A stretch of DNA of 64,000 nucleotides from an uncultured Prevotella sp. (GTDB taxonomy: Bacteria; Bacteroidota; Bacteroidia; Bacteroidales; Bacteroidaceae). The position numbers and the translations under genes are program-made. The notes under the pieces are model-generated. The model made no database searches. It was not told the origin of the DNA and saw nothing but the letters and a program-made list of their open reading frames with translations. Where the stretch lies: contig UQWP01000004.1 in the NCBI GenBank assembly GCA_900544825.1, positions 1 to 64,000 on the forward strand, read 5' to 3'. Below are positions 49,616-58,901 of the stretch, one piece after another (the stretch's first letter is position 1; every line of letters begins with the position of its first letter).

Positions 49616-50569
49616 ATGATAAAAGATTATTTTAAGATAGAAAAGAACCCCAAGAAGGGACTCCTGCCACTGGAATGGGTGATGCTGGGCTATATGGCGA
49701 TAACAGTCATCACTATGCTCTTTACCTTTACCAAGGTGGTGAATCCGGAGTCGATGCTTTGGGGCAGATTGAGAATTCTGGTCATGACCCTCGCCCTTTG
49801 GGGCGTATATCGCATGATTCCATGCAGGATAACGAAGATGGTACGCATCATAGCGCAGGTTGCCCTGCTTGCCTGGTGGTATCCAGATACTTACGAGATC
49901 AACCGCATGTTCCCCAACCTCGACCATCTCTTTGCGGGATGGGAACAGGATCTCTTTGGATGCCAGCCCGCCCTGCTCTTTGCCAAGGCACTGCCCTGGG
50001 CGGTGGTGAGCGAACTGATGTCGATGGGATACTTCATGTATTATCCGATGATAGCAGCGGTAGTACTCTACTATTTCTTCTGCAGATACTATGAGGCAGA
50101 ACGAGTTAGCTTTGTACTGCTTGCCAGCTTCTTCCTCTACTATCTCATCTACATTTACGTGCCGGTGGTAGGACCAACGTTCTACTTCGACGCCGTGGGA
50201 GTGCAGGATATTGCCAAGGGCATCTTCCCGGCAATGGGCGATTACTTCAGCACCCATACCAACTGTCTGCCAACCCCAGGCTATACCGACGGAATCTTCT
50301 ACCAGCTCGTAGAGGATGCCAAGGAAGCAGGAGAGCGACCTACCGCCGCCTTCCCGAGTTCGCACGTGGGCGTAAGCACCATCTGCATGCTCCTTGCCTG
50401 GCACAGCAGAAACCGCAAGCTGCTCTTCACCATGCTGCCATTCTACATCTTCCTGTGTATGGCAACCGTGTATATCCAGGCACATTATCTCATCGATGCC
50501 ATCGCCGGATGGATTTCTGCCGTAGTCATCTACTTCCTGCTGATGGCAGTTTCGAAGAACATGAAGTGA
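49616..50569 (+). CDS. PAP2 superfamily membrane phosphatase / inositolphosphotransferase-like
   Basis: A 317-residue inner-membrane protein with six or more membrane segments. Two PAP2 active-site motifs are clear: TAAFPSSHVGVSTI (PSxH, near residue 246) and QAHYLIDAIAGW (H-x3-D, near 287). The first motif (KxxxxxxRP) is less obvious. Bacteroidales homologs of this size are compared with AUR1-type inositolphosphorylceramide synthases as well as with lipid phosphatases; the GPTFYFDAVG loop fits the longer AUR1-like group. It lies 18 bases behind the epimerase gene. Confidence 0.85.
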   Translation: MIKDYFKIEKNPKKGLLPLEWVMLGYMAITVITMLFTFTKVVNPESMLWGRLRILVMTLALWGVYRMIPCRITKMVRIIAQVALLAWWYPDTYEINRMFPNLDHLFAGWEQDLFGCQPALLFAKALPWAVVSELMSMGYFMYYPMIAAVVLYYFFCRYYEAERVSFVLLASFFLYYLIYIYVPVVGPTFYFDAVGVQDIAKGIFPAMGDYFSTHTNCLPTPGYTDGIFYQLVEDAKEAGERPTAAFPSSHVGVSTICMLLAWHSRNRKLLFTMLPFYIFLCMATVYIQAHYLIDAIAGWISAVVIYFLLMAVSKNMK

Positions 50570-50640
50570 TGGCGGCATGGAAGATACAGGAAAGAAATCA
50601 TTTTAATACATCAAACATAAATTAGAATTCATCTAGAACA

Positions 50641-51975
50641 ATGAAGAAACTGTTTATTGAAACTTACGGCTGCCAGATGAACGTGGCAGACAGTGAGGTA
50701 GTTGCCTCTGTGATGCAGATGGCAGGCTACGAGATTTGTGAGAAAGAAGAAGAGGCTGATGCCATCTTCCTGAACACCTGCAGCATTCGCGAGAATGCGG
50801 AGAACAAGATTTACCATCGCCTCGACACTCTGCATGCAGAGCAGAAAAAGGGAAGAAAGGTGATTCTCGGCGTATTGGGCTGTATGGCTGAACGCGTGAA
50901 GGATGATCTCATCCAGAACCACTATGCCAACCTGGTTTGCGGACCAGACAGCTATCTCAACCTGCCGGATCTGATTGCGCAGTGCGAGATGGGTACCAAC
51001 GCCATCAACATAGAACTTTCAAAGACCGAGACCTACCGTGACATCGTGCCTCAGCGCATCGGTGGCAACAGAGTGAGCGGTTTCGTAAGCATCATGCGTG
51101 GTTGCAACAACTTCTGCCACTACTGCATCGTGCCTTATACCCGTGGACGTGAGCGCAGCCGTGATGCAGAGAGCATCCTGCGAGAGGTGCGCGACCTGCA
51201 CGACCGTGGTTTCAAGGAGGTTACCCTGCTGGGACAGAACGTTAACAGCTACGGTCTCTCGCCATCGGGCAAGCGTGAGGAAGGCAGTCTTTCCTTCGCC
51301 GAGCTCCTTCACATGGTAGCCCAGGCTGTGCCAGACATGCGTGTACGCTTCACCACCTCTAACCCAGAGGATATGACCGAGGACATCCTCCAGACCATCG
51401 CCGAGGAGCCAAACCTCTGCAAGCACATCCACTTCCCAGCCCAGAGCGGAAGCAACAAGATACTGAAGCTGATGAACCGCAAATACACCCGTGAGGAGTA
51501 TCTGCAGCACATCGCCGACATCAAGCGCATCATCCCAGGCTGCGGCATCACCACCGACATCTTCGTGGGTTATCACGACGAGACCGAGGAAGACCATCAG
51601 GAAACCCTCTCGCTGGTGAAGGAAGTAGGCTTCGACAGCGCCTTCATGTTCAAGTATTCAGAGCGCCCGGGCACCTACGCAGCCAAGCATCTGCCAGACA
51701 ACGTTTCTGAGGAAACCAAGATAGCCCGCCTCAACGAGCTGATCAAGCTGCAGACCGAGGTGAGTGCTGAGCAGAACAAGAAGGACGAGGGCAAGGTATT
51801 CACCATCCTCATCGAGAACTTCAGCAAGCGCAGCCGTGAACAGATGATGGGTCGTACAGAGCAGAACAAGGCGGTGGTTATCGACAAGGGCAACCACCAC
51901 ATCGGAGAGTTCGTAAAGGTCCGTATCACCGGTTCTACCTCTGCTACCCTCTTCGGAGAGGAAGTTAAAGAATAA
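50641..51975 (+). CDS. miaB: tRNA-2-methylthio-N6-dimethylallyladenosine synthase
   Basis: MiaB adds a methylthio group to i6A37 of tRNAs that read codons beginning with U. The 444-residue radical-SAM enzyme has all six cluster cysteines: C11, C47 and C81 in the UPF0004 domain and C155-x3-C159-x2-C162 (RGCNNFCHYC) for the SAM cluster, then GQNVNSYG, HFPAQSGSNKILKLMNR and a C-terminal TRAM domain (MGRTEQNKAVVIDKGNHHIG). Length is normal. It is in line with the lipid genes but is a housekeeping enzyme with no obvious link to them. Confidence 0.97.
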   Translation: MKKLFIETYGCQMNVADSEVVASVMQMAGYEICEKEEEADAIFLNTCSIRENAENKIYHRLDTLHAEQKKGRKVILGVLGCMAERVKDDLIQNHYANLVCGPDSYLNLPDLIAQCEMGTNAINIELSKTETYRDIVPQRIGGNRVSGFVSIMRGCNNFCHYCIVPYTRGRERSRDAESILREVRDLHDRGFKEVTLLGQNVNSYGLSPSGKREEGSLSFAELLHMVAQAVPDMRVRFTTSNPEDMTEDILQTIAEEPNLCKHIHFPAQSGSNKILKLMNRKYTREEYLQHIADIKRIIPGCGITTDIFVGYHDETEEDHQETLSLVKEVGFDSAFMFKYSERPGTYAAKHLPDNVSEETKIARLNELIKLQTEVSAEQNKKDEGKVFTILIENFSKRSREQMMGRTEQNKAVVIDKGNHHIGEFVKVRITGSTSATLFGEEVKE

Positions 51976-52049
51976 CAATTGCTCTTTAAAAGAAGAAAAA
52001 CGGAGCAAAAAAGACTCTCCGATAAGAAAAAACTGAATAAAAGTCAAGA

Positions 52050-52095
52050 AAGACCGCCAAAAGTTTGGCGGTCTTCCTTAAAAACACTATATTTG
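52050..52095 (+). promoter_or_regulatory. Combined miaB terminator and ABC-exporter promoter
   Basis: AAGACCGCCAA (52050-52060) and TTGGCGGTCTT (52065-52075) form an 11-bp hairpin with the loop AAGT. The -33 box TTTG (52064-52067) lies at the start of its right arm; a 20-base spacer leads to TATATTTG (52088-52095). The start codon follows five bases later, so the mRNA is probably leaderless. Confidence 0.65.
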
Positions 52096-52100
52096 CACCT

Positions 52101-53954
52101 ATGAAGGAATTTTTGCAAATCTTACGACGATTCGTCCCTCCCTACAAGAAGTATCTAGGGTTATCAGTTCTGTTCAATATCCTGTCCGCGGTATTGAACA
52201 TCTTTTCGTTTGCAGCCTTGATACCAATCCTGCAGATTCTCTTCCAGGTAGATGGCGGCATCCGTGCCAACGACTATATGGAATGGGATGGCACGCTTGG
52301 CTCCATCAAGGAAGTGGCAACCAATAACCTGTACTATTATATTCAGGAGTTCATCGTGGAGCATAGTGCCTCTACAGCCCTTCTGGTCATCGGCTTGTTC
52401 CTTGCATTTATGACATTCCTCAAGACGGGAGCCTACTTCCTGTCTTCAGCCACCATCATCCCTATCCGTACAGGTATTGTGCGTGATATCCGTAACCAGC
52501 TCTACCAGAAGATTACCTCCCTTTCATTGGGTTTCTTCAGCGAGGAGCGCAAGGGAGATATCATTGCCCGAATGAGTGGTGATGTACAGGAAGTGGAGAA
52601 CAGCATCATGTCGTCGCTCGATATGCTCTTCAAGAATCCTATCCTCATCCTCTTCTATTTCATCACGCTCATCTGCATCAGCTGGCAGCTCACCCTCTTC
52701 ACCATCCTCTTTGTACCACCATTCGGCTGGTTCATGGGTGTCGTGGGAAAGAAACTGAAGGCTCAGAGCACCGAGGCACAGTCACTCTGGAGTGATACGA
52801 TGAGTATGGTAGAGGAGACCTTGGGCGGATTGCGCATCATCAAGGCTTTCTGTGCAGAAGATAAGATGAACTGGCGCTTCAACCAGGTGAATAGCAGCTA
52901 CCGTGACAACATCATGCGCGTGAATATCCGTCAGCAGATGGCTCACCCGATGAGTGAGTTCCTGGGAACCATCCTCATCGTGGTGGTATTGTGGTTTGGC
53001 GGTATTCTGGTTCTGGATTACGGCAAAATCGACGGTCCTACCATCATCTTCTATCTCGTGATGCTCTACAGCATCATCAACCCGCTGAAGGAATTCTCCA
53101 AGGCGAGCTACAATATCCCGAAGGGATTGGCGAGTATGGAGCGTATCGACAAGATTCTGAAAGCCGAGATAGAAATCAAGGACAAGGAGAACCCTGAGCA
53201 TATCAGCAGCTTCGAACATCAGATAGAGTTCCGCCATGTTTCCTTCGCCTATACCGACCATCAGAACGATGAGCTGGTTTACGTGCTGAAGGATATCAAC
53301 CTGGTAATTCCTAAGGGAAAGACCATCGCACTGGTGGGACAGAGCGGTAGTGGAAAGAGTACGATGCTCGACCTGATTCCTCGTTACTACGATGTACAGG
53401 AGGGCGAAGTGCTCATCGACGGCATCAACGTGAAAGACCTTGCCGTTCACGACCTTCGCCAGCTGATAGGTAACGTAAACCAGGAGGCTATCCTCTTCAA
53501 TGCCAGCTTCAAGGACAACATCCGTTTCGGCAAGACCAACGCCACCGATGAGGAAATTGCCAATGCGGCGAAGATTGCCAATGCCTACGAGTTCATCACC
53601 AAGTCGGAGCACGGCTTCGATACCAATATCGGTGACCGTGGCGGCAGACTCTCCGGTGGTCAGCGTCAGCGTGTGAGCATCGCCCGTGCCATCCTCAAGA
53701 ATCCTCCTATCCTCATCCTCGACGAGGCAACCTCTGCTCTTGATACCGAGAGCGAGCGCCTGGTGCAGGATGCCTTGGAGAAACTGATGAAGACCCGTAC
53801 CACTGTGGCTGTAGCCCACCGACTGAGTACCATCAAGCATGCCGACGAAATCTGCGTATTGCACGAGGGCAGGATTGTGGAGCGTGGCACCCACGAAGAG
53901 TTGATAACAAAAGACGGATATTACAAGAAGTTGCATGACATGCAGCAGGTGTAA
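52101..53954 (+). CDS. ABC transporter, MsbA-like exporter (membrane and ATPase domains fused)
   Basis: A 617-residue half-transporter with six membrane segments (about 20-330) and a C-terminal ATPase: Walker A GQSGSGKST at about 412-420, Q-loop in NVNQEAILFNASFKDNI, signature LSGGQRQRVSIARAIL at about 516, Walker B ILILDEATSALD at about 536 and switch histidine in AVAHRLSTI. The layout matches lipid flippases of the MsbA kind; relatives also export peptides or drugs. The LpxL-like acyltransferase starts 12 bases downstream, which favours lipid A or another lipid as cargo. The frame is open 12 codons further up, but that stretch is the promoter. Confidence 0.92.
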   Translation: MKEFLQILRRFVPPYKKYLGLSVLFNILSAVLNIFSFAALIPILQILFQVDGGIRANDYMEWDGTLGSIKEVATNNLYYYIQEFIVEHSASTALLVIGLFLAFMTFLKTGAYFLSSATIIPIRTGIVRDIRNQLYQKITSLSLGFFSEERKGDIIARMSGDVQEVENSIMSSLDMLFKNPILILFYFITLICISWQLTLFTILFVPPFGWFMGVVGKKLKAQSTEAQSLWSDTMSMVEETLGGLRIIKAFCAEDKMNWRFNQVNSSYRDNIMRVNIRQQMAHPMSEFLGTILIVVVLWFGGILVLDYGKIDGPTIIFYLVMLYSIINPLKEFSKASYNIPKGLASMERIDKILKAEIEIKDKENPEHISSFEHQIEFRHVSFAYTDHQNDELVYVLKDINLVIPKGKTIALVGQSGSGKSTMLDLIPRYYDVQEGEVLIDGINVKDLAVHDLRQLIGNVNQEAILFNASFKDNIRFGKTNATDEEIANAAKIANAYEFITKSEHGFDTNIGDRGGRLSGGQRQRVSIARAILKNPPILILDEATSALDTESERLVQDALEKLMKTRTTVAVAHRLSTIKHADEICVLHEGRIVERGTHEELITKDGYYKKLHDMQQV

Positions 53955-53966
53955 ATCATAGGACTT

Positions 53967-54890
53967 ATGACAAAGATTGTTTATGCATTGTTTTATGCAA
54001 TATCGCTGCTGCCTTTCAGGCTGCTCTATTGCATCGCCGATTTCGAGTACTTCATGATGTATCACGTCATTAAGTACCGCAGGGGCATTGTGCGTAAGAA
54101 TCTCACCACCTCTTTTCCTGAGAAATCAGAAGAGGAGATTATCGACATCGAGAAGAAGTTCTATCGCTGGTTCAGCGATTACTTCTTCGAGGCAGTCAAA
54201 CTGCTCAGCATCAGTGACAAGGAGTTGCGCCAGCGCTTCCAGGTAATCAACAGCGAGGAGGTGGAACAGTGTTTCCAGGAAGGCCAGAACGTGGCAGCCA
54301 TCCTGGGGCATTACTGCAACTGGGAGTGGCTTTCGTGCGTGGGCATCGAACTGCCTAAGTCGCACAAGATGGGCCTCATCTATCACCCTCTGCGCAACCA
54401 AGCCTTCGACGAGCTCTTCAAGCGCATCCGTTCTCACGAGGAGAATGGCGTGGTAGTTCCTAAGAAAGACATCCTCCGCTATCTGGTGGATTACAAGCGC
54501 AAGGGCATCATGAGCATCTTCGGCTACATCAGCGACCAGGGTCCCAAGTGGGAGAACATCCATCTGTGGCTTCCTTTCCTCAATCATCCAGAAACCCCGG
54601 TGTTTACAGGTGGCGAGAGAATTATGAGAAAGATGAACGATGCCGTATTCTATGTAGAGATGTCGCGCCCGAAGCGAGGCTACTACACAGCAACCTACAA
54701 GCTCATCACCCGCGAACCAAACACCCTGCCGGAGCACGAAATTACCCATCGCTTCTTCCAGATGCTGGAAGAAACCATCCGCCAGAATCCACCTTATTAT
54801 TTATGGACGCATAACAGATGGAAGCGAACCAAGGAGGAGTTTGACAAACGATATGAAGTGGTGAAGGGGAAAGTTGTACCGAGAGAATAG
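53967..54890 (+). CDS. Lipid A biosynthesis (LpxL/HtrB-like) lauroyl acyltransferase
   Basis: A 307-residue inner-membrane acyltransferase. An N-terminal membrane helix (VYALFYAISLLPFRLLYCIA) is followed by KYRRGIVRKNLTTSFPEKSE and the catalytic H115-x4-E120 motif in LGHYCNWEWLS, then GLIYHPLRNQAFDELFKRIR and ISDQGPKWENIHLWLPFLNH. This is the pattern of late acyltransferases that complete lipid A; Bacteroidales use them on penta-acyl lipid A. It sits 12 bases behind the MsbA-like exporter, so acylation and export of the same lipid are likely coordinated. Confidence 0.92.
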   Translation: MTKIVYALFYAISLLPFRLLYCIADFEYFMMYHVIKYRRGIVRKNLTTSFPEKSEEEIIDIEKKFYRWFSDYFFEAVKLLSISDKELRQRFQVINSEEVEQCFQEGQNVAAILGHYCNWEWLSCVGIELPKSHKMGLIYHPLRNQAFDELFKRIRSHEENGVVVPKKDILRYLVDYKRKGIMSIFGYISDQGPKWENIHLWLPFLNHPETPVFTGGERIMRKMNDAVFYVEMSRPKRGYYTATYKLITREPNTLPEHEITHRFFQMLEETIRQNPPYYLWTHNRWKRTKEEFDKRYEVVKGKVVPRE

Positions 54891-54940
54891 AATTGTTCCT
54901 AAAGAATAGAGTTTATCTAAAGAATAGAAAGGGTTACAAG

Positions 54941-56665
54941 ATGATAGAAGCAAAAAGAGTACCTTATGGAGTCTCTGATTTCTTGAGAGTCATCAGAGAA
55001 AATCAGTATTACGTAGATAAAACTATGTATATTCCGTTGTTGGAGGCTCAACCCGACAACCTAATATTCATTCGCCCTCGCCGTTTCGGCAAGAGCCTGT
55101 TCCTCAGTATGCTTGAAGCTTACTATGACTGCAAGATGAAAGACCAGTTCCAGGAAATCTTCGGAGGTCTCTGGATAGGCAGTCAGCCTACCCCTCAACA
55201 GGGTAAGTATCAGGTACTTACGCTCGATTTCTCGCAGGTAGGAGGAAACATCGACAACCTGGAGGAGCGCTTCAATTCATATTGCAATATCTGCTTTGAC
55301 GCTTTCATCAACAGATATGCACAATTCTATGATGAAGATGTCAGAAAGGCCGTTCTTGCAGAGGATGTAGCATCTAATAAGCTTGCTACTATCCAAAAGT
55401 ACGCAAAAGAACAGAATTATAAGCTTTATCTCATCATTGATGAATACGACAACTTCACCAATACCGTGCTCAACGAGCAGGGAGAGGAAGTGTATCATGC
55501 GATGACGCATGCCAGCGGTTTTTACCGCGACTACTTCAAGAAATTCAAGGGCTCATTCGCCAAGATATTCATGATGGGCGTAAGCCCTGTAACACTAGAC
55601 GATGTAACCAGCGGCTTCAACATTGGCTGGCATATCTCAACCAAGCCTGAGTTTGACAAGATGCTGGGCTTCAGCACAGAAGACGTGCGAGCCATGTTTA
55701 CCCGTTATCGTGATGCGGGACAGATACCGGCAGACAGCGACATTGAGGCAATGATAGAAGAGATTAAGCCGTGGTATGACAACTATTGCTTCTCTGAGGC
55801 ATGCTTAAGCAGCAAGGTCAGGGTCTTCAATTGCGATATGGTGTTATATTATCTCCGTAACTACATGGACGATGGCAAGGCTCCTAAGCAGATGATAGAC
55901 CCAAACACGAAGACCGACTACAACAAGATGAAGCGACTGCTCCAGCTCGACAAGCTAGACGGCAACCGCAAGGGCATCATCCGCAGGATTACGGAGGAAG
56001 GCTGCATCGTATCGAATCTATACGAAACCTTCCCTGCCAGTGAAATCGTGAAGCCGGAATACTTCCCAAGCCTACTGTTCTATTACGGCATGCTTACCAT
56101 CAAGGATACTTTCGGCGACCAGTTGCTCCTGGGAATCCCGAACAACAATGTCCGCCGCCAATATTATGGCTATCTGCAGGAGCAATATCAGGAAATCAAC
56201 CATATCAACCTGAATGAGTTTGGTTATATGCTCACCTGTATGGCGTTCTATGGAAAATGGGAAGATGTCTTGGGCTTTATGTCGAAGGCTTACGCCGAAG
56301 TGGCATCAGTAAGAGATGGCATCGAAGCCGAGCGCAACCTACAAGGTTTCTTCATGGCATATCTCTACTTGAGCAGCTATTACATTACGGCTCCCGAACT
56401 TGAGTTGAATCACGGCTATTGTGATTTCTTCCTCTTGCCCGACCTGACCCACTATCCTACCAAACATAGCTACATCATCGAACTGAAGATGTTGCCAGTC
56501 AAGGATTTTGAGGCAAAAGCCGAGGCACAATGGCAGGAAGCAGTAGAACAGATCAATCGTTATGCCGCAGCACCAAGAATAGAAGTCTTGCGCCAAGACA
56601 CGACATTACATAAAATCATCATCCAGTTTGCCGGATGGGAAATGAAACGAATGGAAGAAGTATAA
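54941..56665 (+). CDS. AAA family ATPase with C-terminal PD-(D/E)XK nuclease domain (DUF1703 type)
   Basis: This 574-residue protein belongs to a family abundant in Bacteroidales genomes. The N-terminal AAA-ATPase-like domain opens with VPYGVSDFLRVIRENQYYVD and has Walker A FIRPRRFGKSLFLSML and Walker B YLIIDEYDNFTN. The C-terminal PD-(D/E)XK domain shows GYCDFFLLPDLTHYPTKHSY followed by the IIELKML strand (D...E-x-K). Function is not established; copies are often numerous and mobile-looking. Here it interrupts the stretch between the lipid genes and the glycosyltransferases. The frame is open 16 codons upstream, but MIEAKRVPYG matches the family start. Confidence 0.9.
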   Translation: MIEAKRVPYGVSDFLRVIRENQYYVDKTMYIPLLEAQPDNLIFIRPRRFGKSLFLSMLEAYYDCKMKDQFQEIFGGLWIGSQPTPQQGKYQVLTLDFSQVGGNIDNLEERFNSYCNICFDAFINRYAQFYDEDVRKAVLAEDVASNKLATIQKYAKEQNYKLYLIIDEYDNFTNTVLNEQGEEVYHAMTHASGFYRDYFKKFKGSFAKIFMMGVSPVTLDDVTSGFNIGWHISTKPEFDKMLGFSTEDVRAMFTRYRDAGQIPADSDIEAMIEEIKPWYDNYCFSEACLSSKVRVFNCDMVLYYLRNYMDDGKAPKQMIDPNTKTDYNKMKRLLQLDKLDGNRKGIIRRITEEGCIVSNLYETFPASEIVKPEYFPSLLFYYGMLTIKDTFGDQLLLGIPNNNVRRQYYGYLQEQYQEINHINLNEFGYMLTCMAFYGKWEDVLGFMSKAYAEVASVRDGIEAERNLQGFFMAYLYLSSYYITAPELELNHGYCDFFLLPDLTHYPTKHSYIIELKMLPVKDFEAKAEAQWQEAVEQINRYAAAPRIEVLRQDTTLHKIIIQFAGWEMKRMEEV

Positions 56666-56691
56666 ACTTGCACATCTAATCAATAGGCTAT

Positions 56692-57723
56692 ATGAAGGAA
56701 AGAAGATTATGTTATATCAGCCGCACTTATTACAATCAGACAAGTGCTGGCAACAAGGCAAAGACAGATTACGAAAAGGTGCTGCACTCGATGGGGGCAG
56801 CAAGCATCGGCTTGCCTTGCAAAATCGACAACAATAAATTCCTGGCCTTCTTCTATAACCTGGCGAGTACCCTCATCGCCTGCTCTCGCATTCAGAAAGG
56901 AGATGTCATCGTACTGCAATATCCCGTAAAGAAATATTTTTCCTTCATCTGCAAGATGGCACACCTCAAAGGAGCCAAGACCATTTCCCTGATTCATGAT
57001 TTGGGCAGTTTCCGACGAAAGAAACTAACCGTAGCCCAGGAATTGAAACGCCTGAGCCACACCGACTATATCATCGCCACCAACCAGGCGATGAAACTGT
57101 GGCTTGAGCAGCAAGGCTTGGAAAAGCCTATCGGAGCCCTGGGATTCCATGATTATCTGTCGCCAGCCGTTGCAGCCAACAAGAAGCACCAGCCCAACGA
57201 GGTATGGAATATCGTATATGCCGGTTCACTTAATCTTCGCAAAAACGCCTTTATCCTGAAGATGCAGGAACTGGATTACCAGTTTAAGTTTCATCTTTAT
57301 GGAAACATGGAAGATTATGATGCCGTGGCAAAAGACAAGAACATCGTATGGCATGGCTTTATGAATGCCGATGACTTCATCAAACAAGTGCGTGGAAACT
57401 TTGGTCTGGTATGGGATGGAGATTCCTTAGATGAATGCCATGGCGATTTCGGAAGCTATCTGAAATACAACACCCCGCACAAGGCATCCTTCTATCTTCG
57501 TACAGGATTACCTATCATCGTATGGAAAGAATCTGCCATTGCTTCGCTTGTGGAAGAAAGGGGAGTGGGGTTTGCCATCAACTCTTTGAAAGAACTTCCA
57601 ATATGCCTCAAGAATATTTCTACAGAAGAGTATTCTGCAATGCTGACTAAAGTAAAGCAACTGGCTATTGCTATCAACAACGGTAACAATCTGAAGAAAG
57701 CAATAGAAGAAAGTAAGCTCTAG
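56692..57723 (+). CDS. Glycosyltransferase, galactofuranosyltransferase-like
   Basis: A 343-residue protein with two Rossmann-like halves of the GT-B type. The N-terminal half has RLCYISRTYYNQTSAGNKAK and SLIHDLGSFRRKK; the C-terminal half has NIVYAGSLNLRKNAF, HLYGNMEDYD and GLVWDGDSLDECHGDFGSYL, then YNTPHKASFYLRTGLPIIVW. The last motifs are typical of proteins annotated as beta-1,6-galactofuranosyltransferases in surface-polysaccharide clusters; sugar specificity is inferred only. It is 26 bases behind the AAA/nuclease gene and 40 bases ahead of a GT4 enzyme. Confidence 0.85.
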   Translation: MKERRLCYISRTYYNQTSAGNKAKTDYEKVLHSMGAASIGLPCKIDNNKFLAFFYNLASTLIACSRIQKGDVIVLQYPVKKYFSFICKMAHLKGAKTISLIHDLGSFRRKKLTVAQELKRLSHTDYIIATNQAMKLWLEQQGLEKPIGALGFHDYLSPAVAANKKHQPNEVWNIVYAGSLNLRKNAFILKMQELDYQFKFHLYGNMEDYDAVAKDKNIVWHGFMNADDFIKQVRGNFGLVWDGDSLDECHGDFGSYLKYNTPHKASFYLRTGLPIIVWKESAIASLVEERGVGFAINSLKELPICLKNISTEEYSAMLTKVKQLAIAINNGNNLKKAIEESKL

Positions 57724-57763
57724 AATGTATTAAACTAGTGTCATCACATAAATTACTGGAACA

Positions 57764-58819
57764 ATGAAGAATGTTTTAATTGATTTTACACGATTGTCGG
57801 AAAAGTGCGGCTTTGGAGAAATCGCTGACAATTACAGCCAGCAACTCATCACCATTCCCGATATGGAAGATATGCACTTCATCTTTCTTGTAAAGGAGAA
57901 GTACAAGGGATTTGCCGGAAGTAACGTGGATTATGTATCAGTGGAACATCTGGCACATGATTTAAGAAAACTCAATAAGAAAATCGATTTGTGGCATTCC
58001 ACAGATCAATTATTCATCAAGCGCAAACACCAAAAAGGGATGAAGAACATTCTGACCATCCATGACCTCAACTTCCTGCACGAGAAGAAAGGCATCCATC
58101 GCCTGAAAACTCTCTGGAAGATGAAATGGCATATCAGACGTTCTGACTATATCACTGTCATTTCAGAATATGTAAAAGATGACCTGCTAAATCACATCAA
58201 TATTGGGAATAAGCCTTTGGATGTGATTTACAATGGCATCAAAGACACGGATCTGGAGCTGCAAACTAAGCCAGAATTCATCAAAAGCGACCAAAAGTTC
58301 TTCTTTACCATCGGTCAGACCAGAGCCAAGAAAAACTTCAAGACATTGATTCCTATGATGAAATATCTTCCAGAATACAAGCTCTATATTTGCGGAAGTC
58401 CAGACAAAAGGCATTATTACGAATTACTAAAAATTAAAGAAGGATGCGGTACCGAGAATGTGATATTTACTGGCGAAATCAGTAATGCCGAAAAGAACTG
58501 GATGTATGCTCACTGTGAAGCCTTCCTTTTCCCAAGTCTTTTTGAGGGTTTCGGACTTCCGGTACTGGAAGCCATGAGATTCAATGCCAAGGTTTTCTCT
58601 TCAAGATTCACCAGTTTGCCAGAAGTTTGCAAGAACCATGCTACCTATTTCGACTCTTACGTTCCTGAAGAGATGGCGGCAACCGTAAAGGCAGGCATCG
58701 CCCAATGGAGCAAAGACTCGGAAGAGGCAAAAGCTGCCAGGGAATATTCGCAAAGCTATACTTACAGCAAATACACCCAAGCCTACATCAACTTGTATAA
58801 GAAGATGTTAGGCATATAA
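57764..58819 (+). CDS. Glycosyltransferase family 4 (GT1-fold retaining type)
   Basis: The protein (351 residues) has the GT-B fold of GT4 enzymes: N-terminal IDFTRLSEKCGFGEIADNYS, the linker IGQTRAKKNFKTLI and the C-terminal nucleotide-sugar site with E-x7-E (FPSLFEGFGLPVLEAMRFNA). An odd LWHSTDQLFIKRKHQKGMKN stretch and DYITVISEYVKDDLL are as in mannosyl- or glucosyltransferases of this family. The donor is not certain. It forms a pair with the upstream galactofuranosyltransferase-like gene. Confidence 0.9.
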   Translation: MKNVLIDFTRLSEKCGFGEIADNYSQQLITIPDMEDMHFIFLVKEKYKGFAGSNVDYVSVEHLAHDLRKLNKKIDLWHSTDQLFIKRKHQKGMKNILTIHDLNFLHEKKGIHRLKTLWKMKWHIRRSDYITVISEYVKDDLLNHINIGNKPLDVIYNGIKDTDLELQTKPEFIKSDQKFFFTIGQTRAKKNFKTLIPMMKYLPEYKLYICGSPDKRHYYELLKIKEGCGTENVIFTGEISNAEKNWMYAHCEAFLFPSLFEGFGLPVLEAMRFNAKVFSSRFTSLPEVCKNHATYFDSYVPEEMAATVKAGIAQWSKDSEEAKAAREYSQSYTYSKYTQAYINLYKKMLGI

Positions 58820-58838
58820 GATATATGAAATGTATAAT

Positions 58839-58901
58839 ATGGCATATAGTAAGATATACCCTTCTCACTTTTTGAAAAGGGCATATCTTACTACATGCCA
58901 T
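58839..58901. terminator. Hairpin at a convergent junction; one arm is coding
   Basis: ATGGCAT, TAGTAAGATAT and CCTT on the left (58839-58863) pair with AAGG, ATATCTTACTA and ATGCCAT on the right (58876-58901). The right arm is the last 11 or so codons of the GT32 gene, whose stop (58865-58867) lies in the loop. Confidence 0.75.

Noticed and set aside
49610..50578. Minus-strand frame of 322 codons
   Set aside because: Antisense to the PAP2 gene with intact active-site motifs.
52782..54065. Minus-strand frame of 427 codons
   Set aside because: Antisense to the ABC exporter, whose motifs are all intact.
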